A stretch of 64,000 nucleotides of DNA. It comes from Paenibacillus montanisoli. GTDB lineage: Bacteria; Bacillota; Bacilli; Paenibacillales; Paenibacillaceae. Position numbers and translations under genes: made by a program. The notes below the pieces were generated by a model. That model saw only the letters and a list, made by a program, of their open reading frames with translations. It ran no database searches and was not told the DNA's origin. The DNA lies in contig NZ_QLUW01000001.1 of assembly GCF_003268025.1 (NCBI RefSeq), positions 1,364,001 to 1,428,000 on the forward strand, given 5' to 3'. This document shows positions 35,124 through 43,247 of this stretch, in pieces; position 1 is the stretch's first letter, and the number at the start of each line of letters is the position of its first letter.

Positions 35124-35897
35124 ATGAACCCTTTGCGAAGATACGAGAAAATCATGGAAATTTTGCTTGCTTCCGGTGAAGTGATGGTGACGGAGCTGAG
35201 CGACCAATTGCAGGTGACAGGCAAAACGATCCGGGAGGATCTTGCGAAGCTGGAGCAGAAAGGACTGCTGCAGCGCATCCACGGCGGAGCTGTGCTTGCT
35301 CAGGAAAATCAACGGGGCATCCTTTCGCCGAAGCAGGCGGATCAAGCGTCTCCCGATGCGCCGGAGCTTGAGGAAATTGCCGGGACGGCAGTTTCGTTGA
35401 TCGAGCAGAATGACGTGATCGCGCTTGATGGCGGCCGCACGACGCTCGAGATAGCGAGTCGGCTGCCGGATATGTCACTGACGGTCGTAACAAACGACCT
35501 CTATATTATCGCGGAGCTTGCCCGCAAGGAGTCCATCCGGCTGGTCGTGCCGGGCGGCTACCAGATGCGGAACATGCTGATCGGCGCGGAAGCGGCCGCC
35601 TATATCCGCAGGCTGAACATCGCCAAGGCGTTTCTGTCCGCAACGGCGGTTCATCCGGAGTCCGGATTTACGATCTATTCCGGCGAATCGGCCGACATTA
35701 AGCGGGCTTGGCTGGAGACGGCGAAGGCGGCCTACGTCGTTGCGGATCACCGCAAATTCGGCCAAGGCGCGCTGTTTACATTCGCTCAATTGCACGAGGT
35801 CGATGCGATAATTACGGATTCGGGATTGAACGCCGAGAAGGCTGAACCGTTCCGGCAGCAGGGCGCACAACTATTGATCGGAGGAAAAAGACCTTGA
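35124..35897 (+). CDS. DeoR-family transcriptional repressor
   Basis: A 257-residue regulator with an N-terminal DeoR helix-turn-helix (MVTELSDQLQVTGKTIREDLAKLEQKGLLQRIHGGAV) and a C-terminal DeoRC sugar-phosphate sensor domain (IALDGGRTTLEIASRL, TVVTNDLYI, LFTFAQLHEVDAIITDSG). Encoded between kduI and kduD, with a 4-bp overlap to kduD. Likely represses this operon through the decamer repeats; the inducer would be a uronate catabolite (inference). Confidence 0.92.
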   Translation: MNPLRRYEKIMEILLASGEVMVTELSDQLQVTGKTIREDLAKLEQKGLLQRIHGGAVLAQENQRGILSPKQADQASPDAPELEEIAGTAVSLIEQNDVIALDGGRTTLEIASRLPDMSLTVVTNDLYIIAELARKESIRLVVPGGYQMRNMLIGAEAAAYIRRLNIAKAFLSATAVHPESGFTIYSGESADIKRAWLETAKAAYVVADHRKFGQGALFTFAQLHEVDAIITDSGLNAEKAEPFRQQGAQLLIGGKRP

Positions 35898-36649
35898 TGA
35901 ACAGCTTCGATTTAAGCGGCAAAACCGCGCTCGTCACGGGCACATCCGGCGGGATCGGCCAAGCGATCGCAATCGGACTTGCGGAAGCAGGCGCTTCCAT
36001 CGTAGCGGTATCCGCTTCGAACAGTGACGAAACCGTTGAGATGATTCGTTCGATTGGCCGGAAGGCCGCGCAAATCTCTGCCGATCTAAGCCATTCGGAC
36101 AATCTTGAGCCGCTATTTGCCGAGTCGGCCAGCTTCTTCGGCGGCATCGATATCCTTGTCAACAATGCGGGCACGATTCGCCGTGCGCCGGCAGCGGAGC
36201 ATTCCCGTTCGGATTGGTTCGACGTCATTGACCTAAACCTGAACGCGGTATTCTTCCTGAGCCAGCTTGCGGGCAGGCACATGATCGAGAGAGGCAGCGG
36301 CAAGATCATCAACATTGCGTCGATGCTCAGTTTTCAAGGCGGCATCAATGTGCCGGGCTACACAGCCAGCAAGCATGCGGTGACCGGCATCACGAAGGCG
36401 CTGGCGAACGAGTGGGCGGGCAAGGGCATTCAAGTGAATGCGATCGCCCCCGGCTATATCGCTACTCGCAACACGGCGCCGCTCATTGCCGACGAGAAAC
36501 GCAATCAAGCGATCGTCGAGCGAATTCCGGCAGGGCGCTGGGGAAAACCGGAGGATCTGAAAGGACCGGCCGTATTCCTCGCTTCATCCGCTTCGGATTA
36601 CATGAATGGCCATGTCCTCTGCGTGGACGGCGGCTGGCTCGCGCGTTAG
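35894..36649 (+). CDS. kduD: 2-deoxy-D-gluconate 3-dehydrogenase
   Basis: A 251-residue short-chain dehydrogenase reducing 2,5-diketo-3-deoxygluconate to 2-keto-3-deoxygluconate. Rossmann motif TGTSGGIGQAIA, NNAG, catalytic Ser and YTASK (Tyr-x-x-x-Lys), and the family end FLASSASDYMNGHVLCVDGGW. ATG 35894 overlaps the DeoR stop; the next codon is also ATG. KDG kinase and aldolase genes are not in the window, so the pathway must continue elsewhere. Confidence 0.94.
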   Translation: MMNSFDLSGKTALVTGTSGGIGQAIAIGLAEAGASIVAVSASNSDETVEMIRSIGRKAAQISADLSHSDNLEPLFAESASFFGGIDILVNNAGTIRRAPAAEHSRSDWFDVIDLNLNAVFFLSQLAGRHMIERGSGKIINIASMLSFQGGINVPGYTASKHAVTGITKALANEWAGKGIQVNAIAPGYIATRNTAPLIADEKRNQAIVERIPAGRWGKPEDLKGPAVFLASSASDYMNGHVLCVDGGWLAR

Positions 36650-36663
36650 TTATAAATAAGAAT

Positions 36664-36718
36664 AGGCCGTCCCCTATAGCAGCAGTTACAGTTGCTGCTA
36701 TAGGGGACGGCCTTTATT
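36664..36718. terminator. bidirectional terminator, kduD / Ala-rich protein
   Basis: Perfect 21-bp stem (36664-36684 with 36693-36713) with an 8-nt loop; short T-rich tail on the plus strand. Confidence 0.85.
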
Positions 36719-36737
36719 TGGCCAGTATGGGATGGCC

Positions 36738-37502
36738 CTAGGCTTCTTGCTTTACGATTTTGCTTGGATTGTTGATTTTGTAAGGCACCGGATGCTTCGT
36801 CAGCTTCTTCGCGACCACTTTGCATTCGAAGGAAATGGTATCGCCGATCGCGAGCTCCAGCTTCTTAAGCGTTGCGCTGTGGCTGGACCATGCTGTACCT
36901 AGCTCCAGCAGCGGTTCCTCGACCGAAACGTTCTCGTAGATGACGACTTCGTCGTCGGTATCGGAGAAATTGTTCGGCACGGTCGTAAATTCCGTGACCG
37001 TCGCTATCATTTTCACCTTCTCCTCAGGCAGCTCGATCTTCGGCGCTTTCTCCTTCTTCGCTTTCTTGGCCGGTTTCTCTTGCTCCTTGGCTTTCGGTGC
37101 CGCAGGCGCTTCGACTACTTCTTCAAGCACCGCTTCTACCGCAGCGGCAGCTTCGGCTGCGGCCGGTTCGCCGCTTACGACCGCTTCTTCGGCCGCCGCT
37201 TCAGCAGCTTCGACGGTTTGAGCAGACTGTCGCTGGCCGAAGCTGGCTGCCTGCATTTCTTTCAAGTAAGAAGGGTGGATGCAGTGCAGCTGACCTCCTT
37301 CAAGCTCAAGCACTGCCGTCAGCTTATCGACATAGCCGGTGACGGAGCATGATGCTTGCATGCCGCTGCCTTTGTACTGAAATGATTTTGTCTTGGACGC
37401 TTTCTCGGAAAGCAAGCCCCAATCTTTCAATTGTTGGATATGTTCCTCTTCGCTCTCGAAGGGAGTATAGGCACTGGGTGCGATCAACCGGTTTGGCGCC
37501 AT
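36738..37502 (-). CDS. hypothetical protein with Ala/Glu/Lys-rich linker
   Basis: A 254-residue cytoplasmic protein in three parts. Residues 1-95 form a compact domain with two Cys and a His (CSVTGYVDKL, LHCIHPSYLKEMQ). Residues about 95-165 are low complexity: Ala/Glu-rich then Lys-rich (EKPAKKAKKEKAPK). Residues 165-254 look like a beta-barrel (MIATVTEFTTVP, GDTISFECKVVAKKL, PYKINNPSKIV). No family recognised. The linker resembles flexible tethers between nucleic-acid- or protein-binding modules. It reads towards kduD and shares its terminator. Confidence 0.65.
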   Translation of the reverse strand: MAPNRLIAPSAYTPFESEEEHIQQLKDWGLLSEKASKTKSFQYKGSGMQASCSVTGYVDKLTAVLELEGGQLHCIHPSYLKEMQAASFGQRQSAQTVEAAEAAAEEAVVSGEPAAAEAAAAVEAVLEEVVEAPAAPKAKEQEKPAKKAKKEKAPKIELPEEKVKMIATVTEFTTVPNNFSDTDDEVVIYENVSVEEPLLELGTAWSSHSATLKKLELAIGDTISFECKVVAKKLTKHPVPYKINNPSKIVKQEA

Positions 37503-37639
37503 CTATGTTCCGCCTTTCATTTGGATGCTTGTCTCATTTTAACATTTTTTACGCTGAGGATGTACTCCATAAGGATTGAATAAATATTATAACGAGTGTA
37601 TATTTATACTTATTTGTTATTGAAAAGAGTGGATACGGC

Positions 37640-38407
37640 ATGACGAGAATGATCGAGGAACTTACGCTAAACGCATGGCCGTCGCTTCAGACGGTTATAT
37701 ACGACGGCTGGCTGCTTCGCTTTGCTGATGGCTATACGAAACGGTCGAATTCGGTATCCATTCTTGGCGGGGATACTGGGCCCGAAGAGCTATATGCGCG
37801 CATAGCTGATTGTGAGCGAATATACACGGAGTCGGGGCAAGATACGATTTTCAAAATAACGCCGTTCGGGCCGTCCGCACTGGATGCCGTGCTGGAGCGG
37901 CTTGGCTATGCCATTGCAGACCCTTCTCGTGTTATGATAGTGGAAAGTTTGGACTGTACGCCGCAGCCAGTCCTGATCGCCGTCGAGTTCGAATCATCGA
38001 TGAGCGAGAGCTGGCTCGAAACGATGTGCTCGATGAACGGCATCACGGGACGGAACAAGGCGCTTGCCGCCCGGATCATGGAGAGCTCTAAGCAGAAGCA
38101 GGGATACTTCACGCTTATGGTTGACGGAAGTCCCGCCGCTTGCGGGCTGGGCGTGATCGAACGAGGCTTTATCGGTTTGTACGACATCGTAACTGCACCA
38201 AGCAGCCGCAATCAAGGGTATGGAGAACAGCTGATTCGTCATATGCTTCATTGGGCGCGAGCAAACGGAGCGTCGAAAGGGTATTTGCAGGTCGTCCAGA
38301 GCAACGGGGCTGCGAACCGGTTATACCAGAAACTGAATTACCGGGAAATCTATCGGTACTGGTATCGCGTGAAAACAAGAGCCTATGCGAGGGAAAGCGG
38401 CTGCTGA
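37640..38407 (+). CDS. GNAT N-acetyltransferase
   Basis: A 255-residue acetyltransferase. The C-terminal GNAT fold carries the acetyl-CoA loop SSRNQGYGEQLIRHMLHW (Q/R-x-x-G-x-G/A) and the NGAANRLYQKLNYREIYRYW ending. The N-terminal half (MIEELTLNAWPSLQTVIYDG) is typical of two-domain GNATs encoded singly in Bacillales. Substrate unknown. The next gene starts 20 bp after its stop. Confidence 0.9.
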   Translation: MTRMIEELTLNAWPSLQTVIYDGWLLRFADGYTKRSNSVSILGGDTGPEELYARIADCERIYTESGQDTIFKITPFGPSALDAVLERLGYAIADPSRVMIVESLDCTPQPVLIAVEFESSMSESWLETMCSMNGITGRNKALAARIMESSKQKQGYFTLMVDGSPAACGLGVIERGFIGLYDIVTAPSSRNQGYGEQLIRHMLHWARANGASKGYLQVVQSNGAANRLYQKLNYREIYRYWYRVKTRAYARESGC

Positions 38408-38427
38408 CTGACACGGGAGGGGTCAAA

Positions 38428-38853
38428 ATGGGGATTCGACTGCGCGGCCATCATTTATTATGTTTATTGGGATATCGGGGCATGGGCTACTCAGCCGGCT
38501 TCACGGCGAATATGACCAGAGTCTATAACGAGCTGCGCGAACGGCCGGAAACGCCGATCGAGATCGTGAAAGGACCGGACGCTCTGTGCGCGTGCTTTCC
38601 CGCTGACGTAGAACCTCATTGCCGCAATGATTCCGTCGCGAAGCACGATGAACGGATCTTACAGAAGCTCGGTTACGGGTATGGCATGGTTCTGCCGTGG
38701 TCAGAGGTCATTGCGCGCGTGCGTGATAACGTCGTACCCGAGGATATCAACACGCTTTGCTACACGTGCCAATGGCGGAGCTACGGCGTTTGCGAGGCCG
38801 GCGTCCGGCTGATCAAGCAGGGAGAGCGGCTTCCGCCGCTGCCGTCGAAATAG
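38428..38853 (+). CDS. DUF1284 domain protein
   Basis: A 141-residue Cys-rich protein: IRLRGHHLLCLLGYRGMGYS at the start, DALCACFP, and LCYTCQWRSYGVCEAG at the end. These are the conserved motifs of DUF1284, possibly an Fe-S or zinc site. GGGAGGGG precedes the ATG. Function unknown; downstream of the GNAT gene in a likely two-gene unit ended by a clean terminator. Confidence 0.88.
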   Translation: MGIRLRGHHLLCLLGYRGMGYSAGFTANMTRVYNELRERPETPIEIVKGPDALCACFPADVEPHCRNDSVAKHDERILQKLGYGYGMVLPWSEVIARVRDNVVPEDINTLCYTCQWRSYGVCEAGVRLIKQGERLPPLPSK

Positions 38854-38861
38854 CGCAAATG

Positions 38862-38895
38862 AAAACCGCCTTCTATGGGAAGGCGGTTTTTATTT
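38862..38895. terminator. bidirectional terminator
   Basis: 11-bp perfect stem AAAACCGCCTT/AAGGCGGTTTT, loop CTATGGG, with A- and T-runs on the two sides. It serves the DUF1284 gene and, on the minus strand, would have served the LysR remnant. Confidence 0.85.
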
Positions 38896-38896
38896 G

Positions 38897-38972
38897 TTAA
38901 GGCAGCATCGACAGAAACCGCTTAGACGCAGCGGAAAGCGGGACGCCCTGCAGCGTCGCGATGCCGATATTT
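38897..38972 (-). pseudogene. 3' remnant of a LysR-family regulator
   Basis: Minus-strand codons before the stop at 38897 read GNIGIATLQGVPLSAASKRF and four more residues. This resembles the C-terminal end of LysR effector domains (GIAT..G.PLSPAA..F). Upstream codons are antisense to the purA remnant, so everything before this tail is missing. Short, hence moderate confidence. Confidence 0.5.
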
Positions 38973-39103
38973 CCGGTATTCGATCGTTCGATGAGCTGCC
39001 GCTGGAAGCGCAGGATTATATCCGGTTCGTCGAAGGCGCCATTGGAGTGCCGGTCGCGACAATTTCCGTAAGACCGCGACGCGAACAGCTGTTCCACCGT
39101 TAG
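38966..39103 (+). pseudogene. purA: 3' remnant of an adenylosuccinate synthetase gene
   Basis: The last 45 codons read DISGIRSFDELPLEAQDYIR, then FVEGAIGVPVATISV and RPRREQLFHR. This matches the C-terminus of PurA (EDI.G..SF.ELP..A..Y...E...GVP...ISVGP.R.Q), with Gly changed to Arg in SVGP. No in-frame PurA sequence exists upstream, where the frame crosses the LysR remnant. The terminator behind it is intact. Confidence 0.75.
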
Positions 39104-39122
39104 CCATTAAACGCTGAACATA

Positions 39123-39162
39123 AAACGGGCTTGTCCGATTGAATCGGATGAGCCTGTTTTTG
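39123..39162 (+). terminator. terminator behind the purA remnant
   Basis: An approximately 15-bp stem (CGGGCTTGTCCGATT with AATCGGATGAGCCTG, two G-U pairs) followed by five T. Confidence 0.8.
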
Positions 39163-39245
39163 CTTAGCCGCCTTGCGTTTAATTGGCATTAAGTGTAATA
39201 TCACCATTATTATGAGCAAAGGCAGAAGAAGGTGATGAGGGACTC

Positions 39246-40163
39246 ATGGAAGGCAAGTCATCAATGATCGCGATGTGGATCTCTCTTGTCGGCAACGTGC
39301 TTCTGACCGGAATCAAGCTGTTGGTCGGTATTTTGTTTAACAGTCAAGTATTGATCGCGGACGGCATCCATAATGCCGGCGATATTATTGCCACGGCTAC
39401 GGCGTACAGCTCGATGCGCGTTTCGGGCAAGCCGCCCGATGAGGACCATCCTTACGGCCACGGCAAGGCCGAGGTGCTCGGCGCGGGCATCGTGGCGTTC
39501 ATCCTCATAGTTGCGGCGCTGTATATGGGGTATCACGCCGTAATGGCGTTTTTCGCGCCGCCGACCGAAGCGCATTTGATCGCGTTTTTTGCGGCAATCG
39601 TTTCTCTGGTGGCAAAACTATTTCTTTATAACTATACGATGCGAATCAGCAGGGAAACGAAGAGCAAGGCGATGCTGGCAACCGCATACGATCATTTGGC
39701 CGACGTTTATGCCTCCTTGGCGGCGACGGTCGGGATCGGGCTTGGCTGGATCGGCGAGCATTATGGGATCGGCTGGCTGAGCTACGGGGACCCGGCAGCC
39801 GGAGTTGTCGTTTCGCTGCTCGTGCTGAAGCTTGGCGCCGATATGGCGCGGGAAACGGTCGACGTGCTGATGGACAAGAGCCTTAGCCCCGAGAAAATCG
39901 AAGATATCACCGAGCATTTGCGCGAGGTGCCCGAGGTGAGGCGGATCGACCGTCTGCGTGCAAGAGAGCACGGCCACTACGTGCTTGTCGACGCGCGCGT
40001 TGCCGTGGAGGCGACGCTGACGATCCAGGAAGGCCACGACATTATCCGCACGATCAAGCAGCGGGTTATGGATGCGCATCCGGAGGTGGATGAGGTGCTG
40101 GTCCACTTGAATCCGTGGTATGAAGGCGAAAACGATAGCGGTTTTCCGGTCCGAAGAGAGTAG
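39246..40163 (+). CDS. cation diffusion facilitator (CDF) metal transporter
   Basis: A 305-residue divalent-metal/proton antiporter. Six helices with metal-site motifs LIADGIHNAGD and ATAYDHLADVYAS, the HPYGHGKAEVLG segment, and a cytoplasmic C-terminal domain ending HPEVDEVLVHLNPW. Such proteins export Zn, Fe, Mn or Co; the specificity cannot be read directly. The two-residue variants (HxxxD and DxxxD) suggest a Mn/Fe- or Zn-type subgroup. The stop codon lies in the loop of its own terminator hairpin. Confidence 0.92.
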   Translation: MEGKSSMIAMWISLVGNVLLTGIKLLVGILFNSQVLIADGIHNAGDIIATATAYSSMRVSGKPPDEDHPYGHGKAEVLGAGIVAFILIVAALYMGYHAVMAFFAPPTEAHLIAFFAAIVSLVAKLFLYNYTMRISRETKSKAMLATAYDHLADVYASLAATVGIGLGWIGEHYGIGWLSYGDPAAGVVVSLLVLKLGADMARETVDVLMDKSLSPEKIEDITEHLREVPEVRRIDRLRAREHGHYVLVDARVAVEATLTIQEGHDIIRTIKQRVMDAHPEVDEVLVHLNPWYEGENDSGFPVRRE

Positions 40164-40187
40164 CTTCGGGCCGGTTTTATTTTTTAT
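40146..40187 (+). terminator. terminator overlapping the CDF stop codon
   Basis: Stem CCGGTCCGAAG/CTTCGGGCCGG (one G-U) with the TAG stop at 40161-40163 in the loop, then a T-rich tail. Confidence 0.85.
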
Positions 40188-40269
40188 GCAACCTTTTCCA
40201 CCCACGTCCCGTCTGGTTTGGTGTAATACAGTCAATCATCTGCGCAGACAGCGAAAGGAGCACGAATTA

Positions 40270-41373
40270 GTGAACAAGAAGAAACTCATCATCGTCGCAA
40301 CAGTAGCAGGACTTTTGGGAACGACCGTTGCCGCAGAGGCTTCCGGCTTCCTGAGGAAAGTAAACGGCATGCTTCGCGGTGACATTACCGTCACGGTGGA
40401 CGGTCAGGAAACTTCGATGGAACCGGTCTTTATCAATGGCAAAGCTTATCTCCCGGCAAAGAGCGAGGCCGACGCGCTGGGCTATGACCTGCGCTATAAT
40501 GCCAAAGAGAAGCGCATCGAGATTACCTCCAGGGAGGAATCCGAGGTGGATAAATTGATTCCGGTAAGCGGCGTTATCGAGACAGTAGGTTACAACCAGC
40601 AAGGCGACGTGCAAATTACCGTGCTTGGAAGAGGCAACTGGATCGTACTTACGGTCGACAAAGATACGGCGCTGACCGATCAAGACGGCAAGAAGTTTGC
40701 CGCTAAGAATCTGAAGGCAGGCATGGAAGTGTACGCTGAGTACGGCCCGGTCGTAGCCATGAGCTATCCAGGCCAATCCCATGCGGCTAAAGTAGTCGTC
40801 GGCACGGAGCGCCTCGTGCGCGAGGATGTCATTCAGTCGGTCGAAAAAACGAGCGACGGCTGGCAGGTCCGTATCGGCAAGGACGCAACGGCGATTGTCC
40901 TGAACGCAGGCAAGGAAACCAGCGTGGTGGACCAAGAGCGTCAACCGCTTGAGTGGTCCGCGTTGAAACCGGGCATGAAAGTCACGGCTTACTACGGCCC
41001 GATCATGACGAAGAGCCTGCCGCCGATCAGCCCGCTGTTCTATCTGGTCGCGGATAATAGCGGCACTGTGACATTGTCCCCAGCAGAGACTACCGAGTAT
41101 CGTAATCTGGCTTGGAATCAATTGTCGAACGAACAGAAGAAGCATCTGATCACGAAGAAGGATGAAGCGGAAGTCACCCTCGTGCCGGCTGCGGATGCGG
41201 CGATTTTCCCGCAGGGCGAAGAGAAGCAGAAGGCTTACGAGGCTTACAAGGCGAAGAACGGCAATGTCGTGCTTGTCACTTACAAGGACGATCAAGAAGC
41301 GCTGCTTGGGCCGTTGACGCTCGGCTTTAACTACGAAACGAAAGAGTTTTTCGGGTTCCGTATTCGTAAATAA
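40270..41373 (+). CDS. secreted stalk-domain (copper amine oxidase N-like) protein
   Basis: A 367-residue exported protein starting with GTG 40270 after AAAGGAG. Signal peptide MNKKKLIIVATVAGLLGTTV..AEA. Residues 30-100 are a copper-amine-oxidase-N-like stalk domain (ITVTVDGQE, VFINGKAYLPAKSEADALGY), common in Paenibacillus surface proteins. The rest is two or three beta-rich repeats with the motif LKxGMxVxAxYGP (LKAGMEVYAEYGPVVAMSYP and LKPGMKVTAYYGPIMTKSLP), each probably a small barrel. No catalytic motif. Likely a wall-associated protein of unknown role. Confidence 0.82.
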   Translation: MNKKKLIIVATVAGLLGTTVAAEASGFLRKVNGMLRGDITVTVDGQETSMEPVFINGKAYLPAKSEADALGYDLRYNAKEKRIEITSREESEVDKLIPVSGVIETVGYNQQGDVQITVLGRGNWIVLTVDKDTALTDQDGKKFAAKNLKAGMEVYAEYGPVVAMSYPGQSHAAKVVVGTERLVREDVIQSVEKTSDGWQVRIGKDATAIVLNAGKETSVVDQERQPLEWSALKPGMKVTAYYGPIMTKSLPPISPLFYLVADNSGTVTLSPAETTEYRNLAWNQLSNEQKKHLITKKDEAEVTLVPAADAAIFPQGEEKQKAYEAYKAKNGNVVLVTYKDDQEALLGPLTLGFNYETKEFFGFRIRK

Positions 41374-41380
41374 GGAAGCG

Positions 41381-41438
41381 AAACAAGAGGAATGTTCTCC
41401 AGTCATCTAGGTGACAAAGAGGACATTCCTCTTTGTTT
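41381..41438 (+). terminator. long-stem hairpin terminator
   Basis: AAACAAGAGGAATGT and ACATTCCTCTTTGTTT pair with one bulge around a 27-nt loop that itself contains GTCATC/GGTGAC. It follows the stalk-protein gene. Confidence 0.65.
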
Positions 41439-41489
41439 GCCGAATTGGAAGAAGAAACCAGAAACTAATAATACGGAGGTTGCAAAGAG

Positions 41490-43181
41490 ATGACAGAGCA
41501 AGCATCGCTGCTGCAGCGAATCTGGAAATACCGGCTGCATTACATCATTGTCGTCCCGCCGCTGCTATTGTGGTGTATTTTAAAAGGAATTCCGCTAGTC
41601 ACGCTTCTGTATGGGACTTTCGTAGATTTGAACATCTTCCAAGGTCTATTGCGAAGCGAATGGGTAGGGTTAGCGAATTTTCGAAATGTTCTGCGGCTTC
41701 CGGAGTTTGGTTCCGTGATCGCGAACACAATCTCGCTGAAGCTCGGCTATACCGCTGTATGCGGCGTTGCTGCTCTTGTCGTTTCCTTGCTGCTTAGCGG
41801 CATCGGATACAGGAGGTTAAGAGGCGGGCTTGCGGTGTTATTTCTTATGCCTTATTTCATCCCTTCGGCCGTAATCGCCTATATCGTCATGCTTACCCTT
41901 TCGCCGAGCGGTTCTCCTTTTGGCATCTCGTCGCTCCGTCTCGGAGATCCCGGCCAGTTCCCGGTTATATTGATTCTCAGCGAAGTGCTCAAAACCTGCG
42001 GCATACCGATCCTTATCGCATTGGCGGCGATCGGCTCGAGGCAGGCGGCAATGGATAACGGCGCAATCCCGAATAGAGCCTCTTTTGTACACCGCAATGT
42101 CGTTCCGGCGGTAAGGGCCATAGCTGCCTTTATGCTCATGCTGCTTGGCACGCCGCTTTCGATCGATCCGGAGCTTCAACGGCTGCTCGTCAATCCGCTG
42201 GTTTACGAGACCGGAGAAACGCTGGACAGCTTCGCGTTTCGGATTGTTTTTCAGAATGCGGAATTTAATTTTGCGGGACCTATCGCGTTAATTACGTTTG
42301 CCGTTCAGCTCGCTTGTACGCTGCTCGCGTACTTGCTCGTAAGAGGGGCGTTCGCGCGTGATTTGTTCACGCCGTCTCGAGGTTCGGCTGCGAATCGCAC
42401 TTCCGGCAAAGCGGCTTCAGCCGCATTCGGCATCGGCAGTATCGCGCTCGCGTCCGGCGTATTGCTTCTGCTGTATATGCTTTTCATCTATCCGTTCACG
42501 ATGCCGGCTTCGACCGGCGCGGCGCTGGATACGCTGTTTTCGCCATATCGGTATGCGCTGTTTCTGTTCATGAACGCGGCAGGCGCCGTCATATTTATGG
42601 GCATTACGGCCTTGCTTGCCTTTCCGCTGACGGTGAAGGACCTGCCGGGAAGGGGGCTGTATAAGCTCCTTCTGCTCGTGCTGCTTACGGTCGGAGGCGT
42701 ACATTTTTACGAATATTTATTTTATAAAAATCTGCATACGGTCAATACGGTCATTCCGATCTTCCTCACGAGTTTCTTCTCGATCCTGCCCGTCTTCATC
42801 CTGAAGAGTATCTTTAACGCCAACTATGCCGGGAGCAGGGATGAAGCGGCCGCGACAGGCCGGGGGGAGACGCATATCTTCTTCAACGTCTATCTGCCTA
42901 GCATTTGGAAGCCGCTTCTTGCGCTTGGCGCGCTGCATGCCGTCATGCTGTGGAATTCATTTACCCAGCCTCTGATTTATTTGGCGAATCCCGAATCGTT
43001 CCCTCCGCTGCTCACCTTCATGACGGCCATGCATCAAATGGGCGACTCCGGCCTTACCTATTCGCCGGCGGCATTGCTGCAGTTTGCCGCTATCTTGACG
43101 GTCCCGCCGCTGCTGATCCTGCTGCTGATGCGCAGATGGATGACGGGGGAAGTGCTGACTTCAACCGTACGCAATCTATAG
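41490..43181 (+). CDS. single-chain double ABC permease with degenerate EAA loops
   Basis: A 563-residue membrane protein that reads as two fused CUT1-type permeases. The N-terminal half (WKYRLHYIIVVPPLLLWCIL, EWVGLANFRNVLRLPEF) resembles LplB-type subunits. The C-terminal half (LHTVNTVIPIFLTSFFSI) resembles YtcP-type subunits. The cytoplasmic ATPase-docking loops are altered: QAAMDNGAIPNRASFVHRNV near residue 184 and DEAAATGRGETHIFFNVYLP near 450, neither with the usual EAAxxDGA. Eleven or twelve helices. No binding protein or ATPase gene adjoins it; it is a single gene flanked by terminators. It may be an active fused permease or a repurposed membrane protein. Confidence 0.8.
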   Translation: MTEQASLLQRIWKYRLHYIIVVPPLLLWCILKGIPLVTLLYGTFVDLNIFQGLLRSEWVGLANFRNVLRLPEFGSVIANTISLKLGYTAVCGVAALVVSLLLSGIGYRRLRGGLAVLFLMPYFIPSAVIAYIVMLTLSPSGSPFGISSLRLGDPGQFPVILILSEVLKTCGIPILIALAAIGSRQAAMDNGAIPNRASFVHRNVVPAVRAIAAFMLMLLGTPLSIDPELQRLLVNPLVYETGETLDSFAFRIVFQNAEFNFAGPIALITFAVQLACTLLAYLLVRGAFARDLFTPSRGSAANRTSGKAASAAFGIGSIALASGVLLLLYMLFIYPFTMPASTGAALDTLFSPYRYALFLFMNAAGAVIFMGITALLAFPLTVKDLPGRGLYKLLLLVLLTVGGVHFYEYLFYKNLHTVNTVIPIFLTSFFSILPVFILKSIFNANYAGSRDEAAATGRGETHIFFNVYLPSIWKPLLALGALHAVMLWNSFTQPLIYLANPESFPPLLTFMTAMHQMGDSGLTYSPAALLQFAAILTVPPLLILLLMRRWMTGEVLTSTVRNL

Positions 43182-43191
43182 CTTTCCAGCG

Positions 43192-43240
43192 AAAAGGCGA
43201 TCCGCTTACGCAGCAGGCTGCTGCATCGGATCGCCTTTTT
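43192..43240. terminator. bidirectional terminator
   Basis: 13-bp perfect stem AAAAGGCGATCCG/CGGATCGCCTTTT with an inner CAGCAGG/CTGCTG hairpin; T-run on plus, A-run on minus. Shared by the fused permease and the AraC gene. Confidence 0.85.
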
Positions 43241-43247
43241 CGTGCGT

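Noticed and set aside
38894..39103. A 69-codon gene on the plus strand
   Set aside because: Only the last 45 codons match PurA; the first part is antisense to the LysR tail, so it is treated as a remnant, not a gene.
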